DNA of 64,000 nt from Argyresthia goedartella (lineage: Eukaryota > Arthropoda > Insecta > Lepidoptera > Argyresthiidae), in the NCBI GenBank assembly GCA_949825045.1, contig OX463835.1, forward strand, positions 18,493,201 to 18,557,200. Reading direction: 5' to 3'. Shown one piece after another: positions 31,346 to 42,948 of the stretch. Positions within the stretch are counted from its first letter, which is position 1; the number at the start of each line of letters is the position of its first letter. A program made the position numbers and the translations under genes. Below the pieces are notes generated by a model that was given only the letters and a program-made list of their open reading frames with translations, had not been told where the DNA came from and did no database searches.

Positions 31346-32093
31346 CTCCTTTCTTTAATAAACATTGTAGATTGTTTGTTTTGTACAAATTAAAAGTATT
31401 TTAATAATTTAAGTCATTTTTAATAATAAAGGGCGGTGTAGGATGGCTATGGGGATGGTGGAGGCCAAACACAAAAACATTTTTATTACTTATTCACCAA
31501 CATTCTCCGTAATATAATTTAACACAGGTACAGAACTAACAGCAACTTACATTCGTATTTCTATATTATATTGACCGACCAAGGGTCGCTATTCTAGATA
31601 TTTTGGTCAGTAAATAGTCAGTATTTTAGAGGGTTTTAGTTAGTAAAATCAGTATTTTTCGTACCACTTGCTCAAACAAGTGACATTTTATGCCACAAAA
31701 AGCGAACACAACAATAGTAATTTTTAATCTGTTAAAAACAGGGAAAGAAAATTGTACTGAATTTCATTCATCCTGTAGGGGGAGAATGTGATTTGAATTT
31801 GGAATACTTACCGAAATTTATACTGAACTACATCTGTGTTAACACCATTGAGTTTGTATATAAAGCATTATAGATCTTTTTGAAAAAGGAATACGCATTT
31901 ATTATGCAGTTAAGATTATTAAATAAAATTACGAAAACCGACCAGGCCGTATGAGCTTGATGCCATTGTTTTTCCGACAAAAAAATATTAGTCTAGGAAT
32001 TTGCCGCTTTTTTGTTTTCTTCAAATACATAAACGTTAAGTTTATTTTTATTTATTTTTATAAATAAGTTAATGTTCTAAAAAATACGTTACG
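31346..32093. other. AT-rich DNA between repeat end and recombinase
   Basis: No coding frame supported. It is presumably the leader of the tyrosine-recombinase element or unrelated intergenic DNA. Confidence 0.4.
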
Positions 32094-33212
32094 ATGTTAA
32101 ATCAAAGCGACGGTGATAGTGAATTGTCGGATTCCATCAGTGCAAATGCTGCCGCAATTATAAATAATTTGCTTTCAACAAAATCCAAGGAAAATTATTT
32201 AAAAACTTATGAATAATTTTCAACGTGGAGAAGTGCGAAAGGCCTATCAATTTCAGAATCAGTACTTCTTGTCTATTTTGATTATTTATCCAAGACAAAG
32301 AATCCGAATACACTTTGGTGCATATACTCAAAACTGAAAGCTACAAGCATCAAACATAGCATTGAAATAAATAGATTCACTTTTTTAAAAAGAAAATAAG
32401 AAAGGCATTGCGCAAAGAAGTCTAAAATTTTTACGACTCAAAATGTGGAAAAAATTCTTAATGAAGCTCATGACGAAATTTTTCTGGCCACAAAAGTAAG
32501 TATACATGATTTAACTATGAATATTTCGTATCTTAGTAATGGTAATTATTCTATATATTTACCTGATTTTATCTCTGTTATAGGTGGCCTTAATTTTTGG
32601 ACTCAATGGTGCTTGCCGCGGATGTGAACTTGTAAACTTAAAGGTGAAAATCATTCCAATGAGTTGCTGCTGATTAATGTAAAGGAAACTAAGACAAAGA
32701 AAAATCGGTCATTCATTGTACAAGGAAAATATACTAAAATCATTCATAAATACCAAGCATTACGTCCCACCAACATGGAAAACAATAGATTTTTTATAAA
32801 CTATCGGAATGGGAAATGTACTCGACAAGCCATCGGCAAAAATAAAATTAGCAATATGCCAAAGGAAATTGCTAAATATTTAAAACTTAAAGATGTTGAA
32901 CTCTACACCGGTCACTGCTTTAGAAGAACTTCGGCGACTTTCTTGGCGGATTCAGGGGCGGATATTACGTCAATAAAAATACACGGTGGTTGGAGCTCTG
33001 ATAGAGTAGCTGAGGGTTATATCGAAAGCTCATTGGCGAATAAAACCATATTAAGCAGTCAAATTAACAAAAATATAAAACTTAATCCATCAGAGCCACA
33101 ACCATCAACTTCCGGCATCGTATCAACGTCGGTAACTCACGATGCACCACCACCACTATCTCCGGCGTATACTATCTACAATGAAACACAAGTTCCTCAG
33201 ACGCAAGAATAG
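32094..33212 (+). pseudogene. Tyrosine recombinase (Crypton/DIRS type), intron-containing, broken
   Basis: In this family the enzyme integrates circular element DNA by strand exchange through a catalytic Tyr. Starting at ATG 32094, the N-terminal SAM-like domain carries KSKENYLKTYE and SVLLVYFDYL. Stops occur at 32214-32216 and 32397-32399. A GT-AG intron (32496-32583) separates it from VALIFGLNGACRGCEL, which holds the first catalytic Arg region. A frame shift near 32640 follows. The catalytic end is open: GHCFRRTSATFLADSGADIT (H-x2-R), HGGW and the Tyr in VAEGYIESS. A Ser/Pro-rich tail runs to TAG 33210-33212. Insects have many such genes in Crypton and DIRS-like elements. The shared end repeat with a DIRS-type RT (320-641) favours DIRS-like, but Crypton remains possible. 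Confidence 0.8.
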
Positions 33213-33484
33213 AGAAATACTCAAATCAACTCATCAACAATAAATGTACGAAACAAAAATGTAACTCTCTCTATCAATAATATGACCAATGTTTCGAATG
33301 TTAACTTTTACTTTTAATTGTCATTATTTTTAATAAAGGCTTATCTCATTGTGTTAATTTTTTCGCAAATGGAACGAAAAGTAGAGTATTTTCCTCGGTG
33401 ATAAAGGTGTTTTAGTCTTGGGTGAACTTAAATCCCTCGCTATACTCAGGACTCGTCTTAAATCCCTCGCTACGCTCGGGAGTA
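33213..33484. other. No gene; short direct repeat
   Basis: CTTAAATCCCTCGCTA recurs at about 33428 and 33459 with CTCGGGA/CTCAGGA ends. Probably the 3' terminal region of the recombinase element. Confidence 0.4.
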
Positions 33485-33782
33485 AATTTATTTATTTATT
33501 TATTTATGTTACAAAGTCAACAGCACAAAACATTTGAAAATAGGCAATAACTTAAACTGAGCAAAGGCCAATTAATGACTTATATTTTATAGGCCAGACA
33601 TAATTGGTAGGGGTGATATACATAAGATATTGGATGTGATGGGACGGGAGGGAAGGAGAGTGGAGTGTGTGTAAGGTTATGTCGTCGTGTTTGTTTATGA
33701 TGTTAATGTGTGAGTGTGAGTGCGAGTGAGAGATATTTAAGGTCTTGTAGTTATGAGAGACATGATAAGCCGAAATACCCAG

Positions 33783-36638
33783 CTATACACCGTCTTCATT
33801 ACTTTTGGTAAGCTGTAGCAGTAGGTGCCGCTTGAACTCACCCCGCGACATGTGGAAAATGTCGAGATGTGCAAAGTGGTCATTGTATGTACGCGGAAGG
33901 CGGCAGTTGAGGGAGTTGGCCGCGTAGTTTGTGCGGGCGAAGGGGACATGGAGGACAGAAGTTTGTCGGGTTCGCGTGGTTGGTGCTCTAAGTCGCAGCA
34001 GCTCGCTGACCAACTCGGGGCAGTCAACATGGCCATGATAAACATTGTGCAAGAACTGCATGTCTAAAAGAATGCGGCGATCTCGAAGGCTGTGTAGATT
34101 ATAGTGATGACACGCTGTATCATAGTCGGTGTTACGGTAACAATCGCGAAAGTTCAGGTGTTTGATAAATTTTGATTGTATGCGTTCCAACCTGTCCTCG
34201 TGTACTGCATACCGCGGATTCCAGGCAGTGCTGCAGTACTCAAGGATACTCCGGACATAGGCAAAGAATAAAATACGCACACAGCTCACATCCTTGAACG
34301 GCTTGCACACTCTTAAGATAAAGCCCAGATTTCTGTACGCCTTTTTTGTGATGGCCACTATATGGTCTTCGAATGTCATCTTTGAGTCCAACAGAACACC
34401 CAGATCTCGGACGGATTTCACCCTATGAATCGGGGCGTTGTCAAGCAGATAATTGTGTGTTATAGGCTTAGTGCGCCTGGTGAAGGTGATGACATTGCAC
34501 TTAGACGAATTGACATTAATGCGGTTTTTTATATAGTACAATGTCAACCGATTAAGATCCTCCTGCAAGCTGAGGCAATCATGTGTAGACTTGATGTTCA
34601 TATAAATCTTTTTGTCGTCAGCATACAGGAGAAAGTTAGCATGCTCAAAGCAGTCAGCAATGTCGTAAAGATAAGCGACATATAATAATGGACCCAAAAT
34701 AGAGCCCTGGGGGACACCTGAGGGTATAGTGGTACGGTCTGACTTATTCTCGCCGATCACAACTACCTGACTTCTATTGTGTAGATATGATTCGGTCCAA
34801 CGTAGCAGATCACCCTGGATTCCCAGCTTCTCCAGTTTCCGAATGAGAATAACGTGGTCTACCCTATCAAATGCTTTTTCGAAGTCAGTGTAGATGGCGT
34901 CCACCTGACCCCCGTCATCCATACCTCTAAGAACCGCGTTCACAAATATAGCTAGGTTAGTGGTTGTGGATTTCGATCTTACGAAGCCATGTTGTTCGCC
35001 GGGGATATTGCAAGCGATGTTATTATATATATGTTCGTGAACTATACGTTCCATGACCTTACTAAATACATTAAGGATTGAAATCGGTCTGTAGTTCTCT
35101 ACCGGCAATCTAGAACCTTTCTTGTGGACTGCCACAATGCGCGCAAATTTCCAAGCATCCGGGAAAATCCCTTCATGGAAGGACTTGTTAAAGATTTGTG
35201 ACACCGGTACAGCGAGGGACTCAGCGCATCGCGATATAAGAAGTGGCGGTATACCATCACTGCCAGGACCCTTGCTCCTATCAAGATCTCGTAGTAATTT
35301 GTGAGTTTGCTGAACAGTGACGGATATACTAGCACTTATTCTGTGGTATGAGGGCTCCTGCAGTTCAAGGGGCGGATAAGAGTTGGCTGGTGATTGAAAC
35401 ATGTTATTAAAGAAGGTGTTAAAAGCATCGCAAGTTTCTTTTTCAGATTGTAACATTCTGGAACCGTGAGTCATATTGTTGGGATAGCCGGAGCCATCCT
35501 TCCTCCTAGACTTTACATAGGACCAAAAGAGTTTAGGATTTTTCTTGATCCCATCCTGCGCCATCCTAATATAGGCCTGATGGCACTCCTCCTGCACAGC
35601 CTTACTACGACTTCTGAGAAGAGCAAATGCATTGTAGTCAATTGGATTTTTGTGCTTTTTCCACATTTTATGACATTTGCTCTTCTCTTTAATAATGTTA
35701 ATTAGGGAGCGACTATACCATATCGGATATTGACGGGAGGAGCAGGTAGTAAGCTTAGGTATGTATTTATCAATGGCTACCTGAATATTTGATGTTAGGA
35801 TGCAGACCGCGTCATCGACTGTACCGGCGTTGAGGGCTGACCAATCGGCTTCACGCAGATGTTTATCAATGGCATCATAGTCACCCTTGCGAAATTGATA
35901 ACGGAGACGCCTGGTGCAGGGCGTGTTTTTTATGGCTAAGTCAAAGGACTCAATCTCCAGTGAAATGTGGAAGCGGTCTTCATTAACTGCAGAGGAGGTC
36001 GCTTTGTGTACGTCAATAGGAAAATTTGTGTAGACTAGGTCCAAGACATTATTGCTGATATTTTTAAACAAATTGTACTGTTTAAGGCCAAGGTAGTCCA
36101 TTAAATTAATCAAATTAATAGCAGAGTTTTGAAATTCGGTTGTACCTTTCTTCATACAGACAGGCTCACCCGAATCCCAGTTTAAGCAGGATAAGTTAAA
36201 ATCTCCGATTATCATGAAGTAATCCTCAGAGTTATTTTGAGTGACTTCACTTAACGCCTCATTGAAGCACTGTACACGTACAGGCAGTTCTTCATCCGGC
36301 GGTAGGTACACGAGCGCTATGTGCAAGTCTCGCTCGGAGCCGAGCGCGGCCCCAGGTACTGTTAGCCAGATACACTCGTGGTCGGCTCGCTCCCACTCGG
36401 GCCGCGGCCGGGCGCCGAGCGCCGGCGCACACAGCGCCATTATACCACCGCCAGCCGTCTCCGACACACGGTCACGCCGGAAAATGTTATACCGGTCTGG
36501 ATCTGCAAACTCTGCATTTAGAAAACCTTCACAGAGTTTGGTCTCTGTAATAAAAATAAGATCGAAGTTAAAAGCGGCAACCTTGTTATAAAAACTTGTC
36601 GTTTTTGTCCGAAGTCCATTTACGTTCTGGTAAAACAT
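33783..36638 (-). CDS. LINE ORF2: endonuclease and reverse transcriptase (about 950 aa)
   Basis: Uninterrupted from ATG 36638 (MFYQNVNGLRTK) to the stop at 33783. The APE endonuclease occupies roughly residues 1-215 with YQNVNGLRTK, ITETKL, ALVYLPP, IIGDFNLSCLNW, LDLVYTNFP and DRFHISL, so the catalytic Asn/Glu/Asp/His positions are present. The RT follows at about 480-760 with ENYRPISILNVFSKVMERI, TDFEKAFDRVDH, SGVPQGSILGPLL and the catalytic LLYADDKKIYM. The C-terminal region carries DLGVLLDSKMTF. The frame also extends 21 codons upstream to a TTG without an ATG, so I take 36638. This looks like a functional enzyme. The copy as a whole lacks a complete ORF1 and 5' promoter. Confidence 0.92.
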   Translation of the reverse strand: MFYQNVNGLRTKTTSFYNKVAAFNFDLIFITETKLCEGFLNAEFADPDRYNIFRRDRVSETAGGGIMALCAPALGARPRPEWERADHECIWLTVPGAALGSERDLHIALVYLPPDEELPVRVQCFNEALSEVTQNNSEDYFMIIGDFNLSCLNWDSGEPVCMKKGTTEFQNSAINLINLMDYLGLKQYNLFKNISNNVLDLVYTNFPIDVHKATSSAVNEDRFHISLEIESFDLAIKNTPCTRRLRYQFRKGDYDAIDKHLREADWSALNAGTVDDAVCILTSNIQVAIDKYIPKLTTCSSRQYPIWYSRSLINIIKEKSKCHKMWKKHKNPIDYNAFALLRSRSKAVQEECHQAYIRMAQDGIKKNPKLFWSYVKSRRKDGSGYPNNMTHGSRMLQSEKETCDAFNTFFNNMFQSPANSYPPLELQEPSYHRISASISVTVQQTHKLLRDLDRSKGPGSDGIPPLLISRCAESLAVPVSQIFNKSFHEGIFPDAWKFARIVAVHKKGSRLPVENYRPISILNVFSKVMERIVHEHIYNNIACNIPGEQHGFVRSKSTTTNLAIFVNAVLRGMDDGGQVDAIYTDFEKAFDRVDHVILIRKLEKLGIQGDLLRWTESYLHNRSQVVVIGENKSDRTTIPSGVPQGSILGPLLYVAYLYDIADCFEHANFLLYADDKKIYMNIKSTHDCLSLQEDLNRLTLYYIKNRINVNSSKCNVITFTRRTKPITHNYLLDNAPIHRVKSVRDLGVLLDSKMTFEDHIVAITKKAYRNLGFILRVCKPFKDVSCVRILFFAYVRSILEYCSTAWNPRYAVHEDRLERIQSKFIKHLNFRDCYRNTDYDTACHHYNLHSLRDRRILLDMQFLHNVYHGHVDCPELVSELLRLRAPTTRTRQTSVLHVPFARTNYAANSLNCRLPRTYNDHFAHLDIFHMSRGEFKRHLLLQLTKSNEDGV

Positions 36639-36953
36639 TGACACATGATTATATTTGCCTTTTATAATTTTGCAGTAAATAATTATCCAAACATCTAACA
36701 ATCGTGTCAGAGGCTAGTAGGCGGACGAAACGACAGCTACGACTTAGCGCACCAGTGTACGTGAGTCCCAATATTGCCCTAGTATATCTCTCCATAGTCA
36801 TTATAATCAATGTGGTGTATATTGCATGTTTGTGAGTGTGTGTATGTGTGTTGATGTGTGGTGGGAACGGAACGCAAACGGCGGGAAATATATTAAAATA
36901 AATAAGAGGCAGATATAGGAAAGCAGGGGGGGTACACAGTAGTAATAGTAATA

Positions 36954-37241
36954 TTATGCAATAATTTTCTTCAGGTCCGCTTCCGAGGAAACCTGTATGT
37001 AGGGAGCTTTTTCTGCTTTCCGCACGTAGATTCGACAGTTTTTTGTCCATGTGAACTGATACGACATTTGCTTTGCCTTGGCTTTACACAGCTTCAACAA
37101 ATTCTTGTTATGTAATGTCAGGTGTTCGTTTACGTGGATGCGTTCAGCATTCCCGGGTAGGCCGATGTGCGTGTTGTTGAGGTAAACCTCGGGTCCTTCG
37201 TTATGCTCGCGATTTAAATCGTCACCCGCGACAGAAGACAC
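36954..37241 (-). pseudogene. LINE ORF1 C-terminal fragment with FP-like domain
   Basis: The 95-codon frame contains NEHLTLHNKNLLKLCKAKAK, then YQFTWTKNCRIYVRKAEKAP and SSEADLKKI. This resembles the C-terminal domain shared by insect LINE ORF1 proteins and baculovirus FP proteins, thought to act as an RNA-binding/chaperone module. The N-terminal part of ORF1 is absent because the LINE is truncated at about 37250. Its position 250-300 bp upstream of ORF2 in the same orientation supports the assignment. Confidence 0.75.
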
Positions 37242-37319
37242 TGCTTTATCCCCATGGGTAATAATCTACTATTTGGCCTTGGAATCAGTTTCCACCCCTG
37301 TTTTATAAATAGATGCTTA

Positions 37320-38165
37320 CAATTGTCTAGTGGATGTGCACGGCAGTTGCTCTGATGCATCTCTTTTGTAAAACGAAAACCCTGTTTATCTGTCTTTTAT
37401 TTCCCCATAGGATTAGGCGGTACCCTAATACAGACGCCACATATTCATATTATGTTTGCACGTTGGAGGTTCTTTGTAGCTTGTGTATACATATCTATTT
37501 AATTTATTACGCACTTGTTCAATATGTTGTAAGCAAGAACAGTGCTCATCCACGACAATACCTAGGAAAGTGGTGGATGGTGTGTGGATAAATCGATATG
37601 TTATTGTACATTGATATTTTTAATGTCATTTTATTATTTCTAAAATGAGTGTATACGGTTTGATTTATTTTCATTTATTATTTACCACCAGTAAATTATT
37701 ATTTTCTTACTTACTTTACCAGTAAATTATTTGCTTCAAGCCATCCTGTGACCTCATTAATACTAACTAGTATTGAGATCTAATTCAAACTTGGTGTCAT
37801 CAATGCATTTGATTGTCATTGAAATGTTGTCTGCGAATAATGCACATTTATTTTTAATAATCTCTGGCAGGTCATTTATATATAATATGAAAATGGTTTT
37901 ATTATCGATGGTTTATTGCTTAAGGAAATCGGCCCATCGCAAATGACGTGTTGATTAAATAGCTTAAGATATAAGCTATATTATGGCGGCAATATTTAAG
38001 GATTTTAGTATTAATACCGTCATAGCCGACTGAGTTTGTCGAATTTAAGGATTTAATTATTGTTATAATTTCTTTCGGGTCACAAGGCTGTAGGAACATT
38101 GATTCTGGATTTTTAGATTTTAAACTGTTATTGCTACAGGAACTAAGCACGGCAAGCCTTGAGGT
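37320..38165 (-). pseudogene. Old LINE reverse transcriptase relic
   Basis: Minus-strand pieces come in the right order. A finger segment EIITIIKSLNSTNSVGYDGI (38090-37950) comes first. After an internal deletion near 37918 comes a palm segment with FILYINDLPEIIKNK and LFADNISM (37890-37800). Then FLGIVVDEH (about 37570) and VFVLQKRCIRA (about 37380). Catalytic FADD has become FADN. Stops and deletions make it long dead. Confidence 0.65.
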
Positions 38166-38174
38166 TGGACTAAT

Positions 38175-38725
38175 GATGAAAAACTCAACTGATGACCAAC
38201 GGCGCAAAGCGTAAGGTAGTTATTGATGAGCGGGAGATTCATTATGTCGTCGAGTACATCTACTTGGGCCAGATAGTATCCTTCGCAAACCGGCAAGACA
38301 AGGAAATCGGAAGACGTACTTGCCTGGAAGAGCTTCTGGTCCATGAAAGAGCTAATGAAGGGCAGCCTTCCTCTGTCCCTGAAGCGCAAACACGTCGACA
38401 TGAGCATCCTGCCCATTATAACTTAAGGCGCACAAACTTGGTGTTGACCGAGCAACAGAAGTCCAAATTCAAGGTTTGCCAGCGAGCGATGGAGCGCAGT
38501 ATTTTAGGTGTAAAACGAATAGACCGCGTTAAGAACACCGTACTGCGCTCCATAACTGGCATCGCAGATGTGGGTGTGCAGACCGCCAAACTGAAGTGGA
38601 GCTGGGCAGGCCATGTGTGTCGAATGCACCCAGACAGGTGGGCGAGGATAGCCACTGAAAGGCCCAGAAGGATATGGCGGGACGACCTGGACACGTTCGA
38701 ACCAGAGTGGGTTATGTATAAATTC
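38175..38725 (+). pseudogene. RTE-type LINE C-terminal relic
   Basis: KTQLMTNGAKRKVVIDE, VVEYIYLGQIV, then a frame-shifted middle part (38330-38440), then CQRAMERSILGVKRIDRV and LKWSWAGHVCR. This is the C-terminal end of an RTE-clade reverse transcriptase, the same region as 40350-39900 on the minus strand. At least two frame shifts are present. Confidence 0.75.
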
Positions 38726-39690
38726 ATTATTGAATGCGACAGCTATTTTAACCAGGCTTATACTAAATACTTCAGTTGTCTATTTTTTGCACGAAAATTT
38801 AAGGTTTATGTAAAAACGATTACCAATAACGCACCTATTTTACTACCAATAAATTCGAAATGACTGCCAGAATGGATAAATGTCCACCAAATTGTGTTTG
38901 GATAAATGATCACCAAACTTCTTTTGATGTTTTGTGTACTTAAGTTTATGTTGAAAGTAATTTTTGTAGTTCTTACATGTTCAACCTAACACGAAGGATA
39001 AAGGGAGCTTCGCTTCGCTCACCCCCTTTACCCTTCACCTAAGCTGCCACAGTATTTTGCCCTGATATTTTTTGCAACTTTTGGTGTTCGGTGTGGGTAG
39101 GAAAAAAATATTATATATTTGTTGCCTTAATTTTATACCCGGTGTTAGCCATTTTAAACCATCGATATGTTGTATATATTATATTGAATCAAAATACTCT
39201 TTTAATTTATCAAAAGCTAGGTCCTCATCTTCTAGGTCATTTATAAATAATAAAGGTACGTATTTATCTTTAAGGTTTAACACAAAAATGTAATTTTTAT
39301 CCAAGCGTAGTGTGCAACCCTTTTGCCCCCTGGTCCGATTCTATTGACCCCAAAACAAGGTGACTAGGGTTTACCCATATTTTTACGATTTTTTCGTATT
39401 TATTGTTAGAAAACCTATAAACCCCTGAACGCCATTTAAATATATAAGAAACCGGACAAAAAACTGAGTATAAAGTAGTTTCCTATTTGATTGGAAAATA
39501 TATAAAATTTAGCTTCAAAATTTGAAATCGACCCTATTCATCCCATTTTACTACATGTAAGAAAACTGTCAAATAATGACATCTAAATGCGTAATGCAAT
39601 GCAAAGCGCTACGTCACTATTTGTTTGCTCCGTAATATCTCGCATAGCAGGCACAACCAACGACGTCTGCCCTCACGCGTCTGCCCGTTC
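38726..39690. other. No gene; weak minus-strand LINE linker relic at about 39100-39290
   Basis: On the minus strand 39290-39100 gives LLFINDLEDEDLAFDKL and GLKWLTPGIKLRQQ, resembling the linker/RT words of a LINE but with stops. A 40-bp segment (39273-39312) recurs inverted at 42956-42995. The rest is AT-rich and featureless. Confidence 0.4.
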
Positions 39691-42600
39691 ATCATCATCA
39701 TCATCATTTCAGCCTGTTAATGTCCACTGCTGAACATAGGCCTCTCCAATCGCACTCCAGCGTGACCGGTCCGTAGCCACCTGCATCCAACGAGATCCAG
39801 CGATCCTCACCAGGTCGTCGGTCCATCTCGTAGGTGGCCGACCCACACTGCGCTTGCCAGTACGTGGTCTCCATTCAAGGACCTTTTTGCCCCATCGGCC
39901 ATCCGATCTTCGCGCTATGTGGCCTGCCCATTGCCACTTCAGCTTGCTTATCCTACGGGCTATGTCAGCAACTTTGGTTCTTCTACGGATCTCCTCATTT
40001 CTGACTCGATCTCGTTGAGAAATATCAAGCATAGCCCTTTCCATAGCTCGCTGCGCGACATTGAGCCTCTGAAAAAGTCCTTTTGTGAAGCACCACGTCT
40101 CAGAGCCGTAAGTCATCACTGGCAACACACACTGATTGTACACCTTAGTCTTCAGGCACTGAGGGATTTTGGACGAGAAGACGTTGCGTAATTTACCGAA
40201 CGCTGCCCAACCTAGTTGGATCCGTCTACTGACCTCTCTCTCAAAATTGGACTTACCTAATCGGACTGCCTGTCCCAGGTATATATATTCGTCAACAACT
40301 TCGAGAGTAGAGTTCCCAACAGTTAGTGCGGTGGGTGCAACATGGACGTTGAACATGACCTTCGTTTTGTCCATGTTCATTTTAAGACCCACTTGTTGAG
40401 AAACTCTATTGAGGTCATCGAGCATTTTTCCAAGATCTTCAAGCGACTCAGCCATAACTACTATATCGTCGGCAAATCGAAGGTGAGTGATGTATTCGCC
40501 GTTTATATTGATGCCTAGTCCTTGCCATTCCAGGAGCTTGAAGGAATCCTCCAGAGCAGCAGTAAACAGTTTCGGAGATATTACATCTCCCTGTCTTACT
40601 CCTCTCTTTAGGGGGATTTCCTTCGTGGAATGCTCCTGTACTCGAACTGACATGGTGGCGTTGTTATACAAGCACTTCAGCACTTCAACGTACCGATAGT
40701 CAATACGGCATCGCTTGAGAGATCTAAGAACAGCCCATGTTTCGACGGAATCGAAGGCTTTCTCATAGTCCACAAACGCCAAGCATAATGGGCGATTATA
40801 CTCTTTAGTCTTTTGTATAATCTGCCGGAGTGTATGTATGTGGTATATGGTGCTATAGCCCTTTCGGAAACCGGCTTGTTCGGTAGGCTGGAAGTCATCG
40901 AGCCTGTGTTCGAGACGGTTCGTGATGACTCTCGAGAACAGCTTATAGACGTGGCTCAGCAGTGTTATGGGCCTGTAGTTCTTCAGTAAGGTTTTGTCAC
41001 CTTTTTTGAAGAACAATACCACAACACCCCTGTTCCACGCCTCAGGCGTTTTTCCCTCGAGCAAGTTGGAATTAAATAGCTTCTGAAGGACTTTCAGTAC
41101 CGGCGTCCCGCCCGCTATCAGAAGCTCTGTGGTAATTCCATCCTCGCCCGGTGCCTTGTTGTTCTTAAGCTGTTTGAGAGCCATCCTAATCTCGTACAGG
41201 CTGATGTCCGGGATATCCTCGGTATAGTGTCGGGTTAGCTTGGCTCTGGGGTCCGTCGCAGAGCCAACAGGCTCAGAGGACACAGAGGTATATAACTGTC
41301 CATAGAACCTCTCTATCTGCCGTAACACCTCTGACTTGTTCGACGTTACGCTTCCATCCTCGATCTTCAGCTTTGTCAACTGGCTTTGCCCGATAGACAT
41401 GTCCCTTGCGAACACTTTGGAGCCTTGGTTCCGCTCGATGGTCTCCTTAATACGCTGTGTATTGAAGGAGCGTATGTCGTGTCGCAGGGACTTCATAATC
41501 TGTCTATTGAGCTGCCTATAAGACTCAGCGTCATCGGAGGTTTGGAGCGTCATAGAACGTCTACTAGCCATGAGGTTTCGGGTGTGGTCTGATAGTTTTT
41601 GAGGTCTATTTTTACGGAGAGTTTTAAAATACTTGGACTCTACCGTGTGGACAGTTTCTACCAACTTGCTGTTAATATCGTCCACTGATGCACAGCTGTC
41701 TAGCAATTTGAAGCGATTTGTCAGTTCGAGTTGAAAGCTCTCGGGGTTTTGGATATGTGCATTTGACGGTCGGAGCGTGGACTTCATCATACGCAACCTT
41801 TCAAGTTTGACATTGATATTCAATATGCCCCTGACGATTCGGTGTTCGCTACCGGTTTTGACCTTGTGGATCACCGTGACATCATTGAATATCTGCCTCT
41901 TGGTGCTCATAATGAAGTCGATCTCGTTTTTTGTTACACCGTCGGGGTTCATCCAGGTCCATTTCCTATGAGGCGGCTTCTGGAAGAAAGAATTCATCAT
42001 AAAGAGTCCTTCTTTCTCCAGAAAATCGGCCAGCCTCTGTCCTCTGGCGTTTCGCTGCCCATAACCAAATTGCCCCACTCTCAACTCACCATCGCTTCTA
42101 CAGCCCAGCTTTGCATTAAAGTCTCCCATGACAACAGTGAAGTGTGTCTTGGAGCTATGTATGGCCCTACTAATGTCCTCATACATATCTTCCACCTCAT
42201 CATCTGAGTGCGTCGTGGTTGGGGCGTATACCTGTATGACCTTCATCGAGTACCGCTTGGATACTCTGAGTATAAGGCACGCTACCCTATTCGACACACT
42301 TCCGATGGACACAATGTTGTTCGTGAGAGTCTTGTGGACGATAAACCCAACACCACCTTGGGACTTCTGTTCTCCCTCCCGGTAGTAGAACAAGTGGCCG
42401 GACTGTAAGGTTATCGTATCCTCTCCCTCTCTTCGGATCTCCGATAAACCAATAACGTCCCAGCGCAACTTGTTTACTTCTTCTTCCAGCTCAACCAGTT
42501 TCTCGTCCAACCTCAGTGTGCGCACGTTGTGTGTTACCAGGGCCAGTTGTTGTCGTCTTTGGGGGTGGTAGCCAGATCTCTTCCGGAGATTCTTAGCCCT

Positions 42601-42720
42601 TCTGCCCGTTCGGGTAGGCGTACTTTGTGATGCCCCAGCTCCGCATGTCTCACACCGCGCTCCTGAGGACCAACAGCCCACCACCCGTTGTGATTTTAAT
42701 TTGATCGGACTTGAAGCGCG
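39690..42720 (-). CDS. RTE-clade LINE, single ORF with endonuclease and RT (about 990 aa)
   Basis: An uninterrupted minus-strand frame ends at 39709. The 3' end is an (ATGATG)n tail at about 39690-39708 (CAT units on the plus strand), typical of RTE elements. Endonuclease: THNVRTL, IGLSEIRREG, VMGDFNAKLG, WTWMNPDG, NEIDFIM and GSEHRIV. RT: LKNYRPITLLSHVYKLFSRV, LAFVDYEKAFDSVETW, KRGVRQGDVISPKLF and the catalytic RFADDIVVMAES, then the C-terminal QRAMERAMLD and LKWQWAGHIARR words. The open frame reaches upstream to a TGA near 42735 but has no ATG ahead of the endonuclease. The first codons present are GTG GTG, so the true start is lost by 5' truncation or lies outside. Enzymatically it looks intact. 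Confidence 0.9.
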
Positions 42721-42854
42721 ACTTGGTTTGTTTCATTAAACGCTCACTAATCAACCATATGAAAAACATACTGGATAGGTACCTCGGAAGATAGGTAAGA
42801 ACAATTTAAAAAGCTGTTCGCTTGATTCTCGCGGTCCCCCAATGTCCAACAGTA

Positions 42855-42948
42855 GAGAAGAGACAATGTAGAGAAGGGGCAAAAAATGATGTTTGCTAAG
42901 TATATGTAAATATCTACGGTAATAAAGTACTTTGACTTTGACTTTACC
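42855..42948 (+). mobile_element. 3' tail fragment of the CR1-group LINE family
   Basis: Matches the reverse complement of 14622-14700 and 55350-55420 (ATGTAGAGAAG, TTTGCTAAGTATATGTAAA, AATAAAGTACTTT) and ends in TTTGAC units. Only the last ~95 bp are present, as in strongly 5'-truncated insertions. Confidence 0.8.

Larger units (their letters stand above)
33485..37250 (-). mobile_element. Jockey-clade LINE, 5' truncated, with nearly intact ORF2
   Basis: The 3' end at about 33485 carries an (AAAT)n tail (TTTA units on the plus strand). The 3' UTR is 33485-33782, ORF2 is 36638-33783, the inter-ORF spacer is 36639-36953 and the ORF1 C-terminal part is 37241-36954. The upstream part of ORF1 is missing, as usual after incomplete reverse transcription. 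Confidence 0.85.

Noticed and set aside
36241..36591. 116-codon plus-strand frame
   Set aside because: Antisense shadow of the LINE endonuclease coding region.
39001..39045. GCTTCGCTTCGCTCAC-type string as a regulatory site
   Set aside because: Common low-complexity motif in such repeats; nothing supports function.
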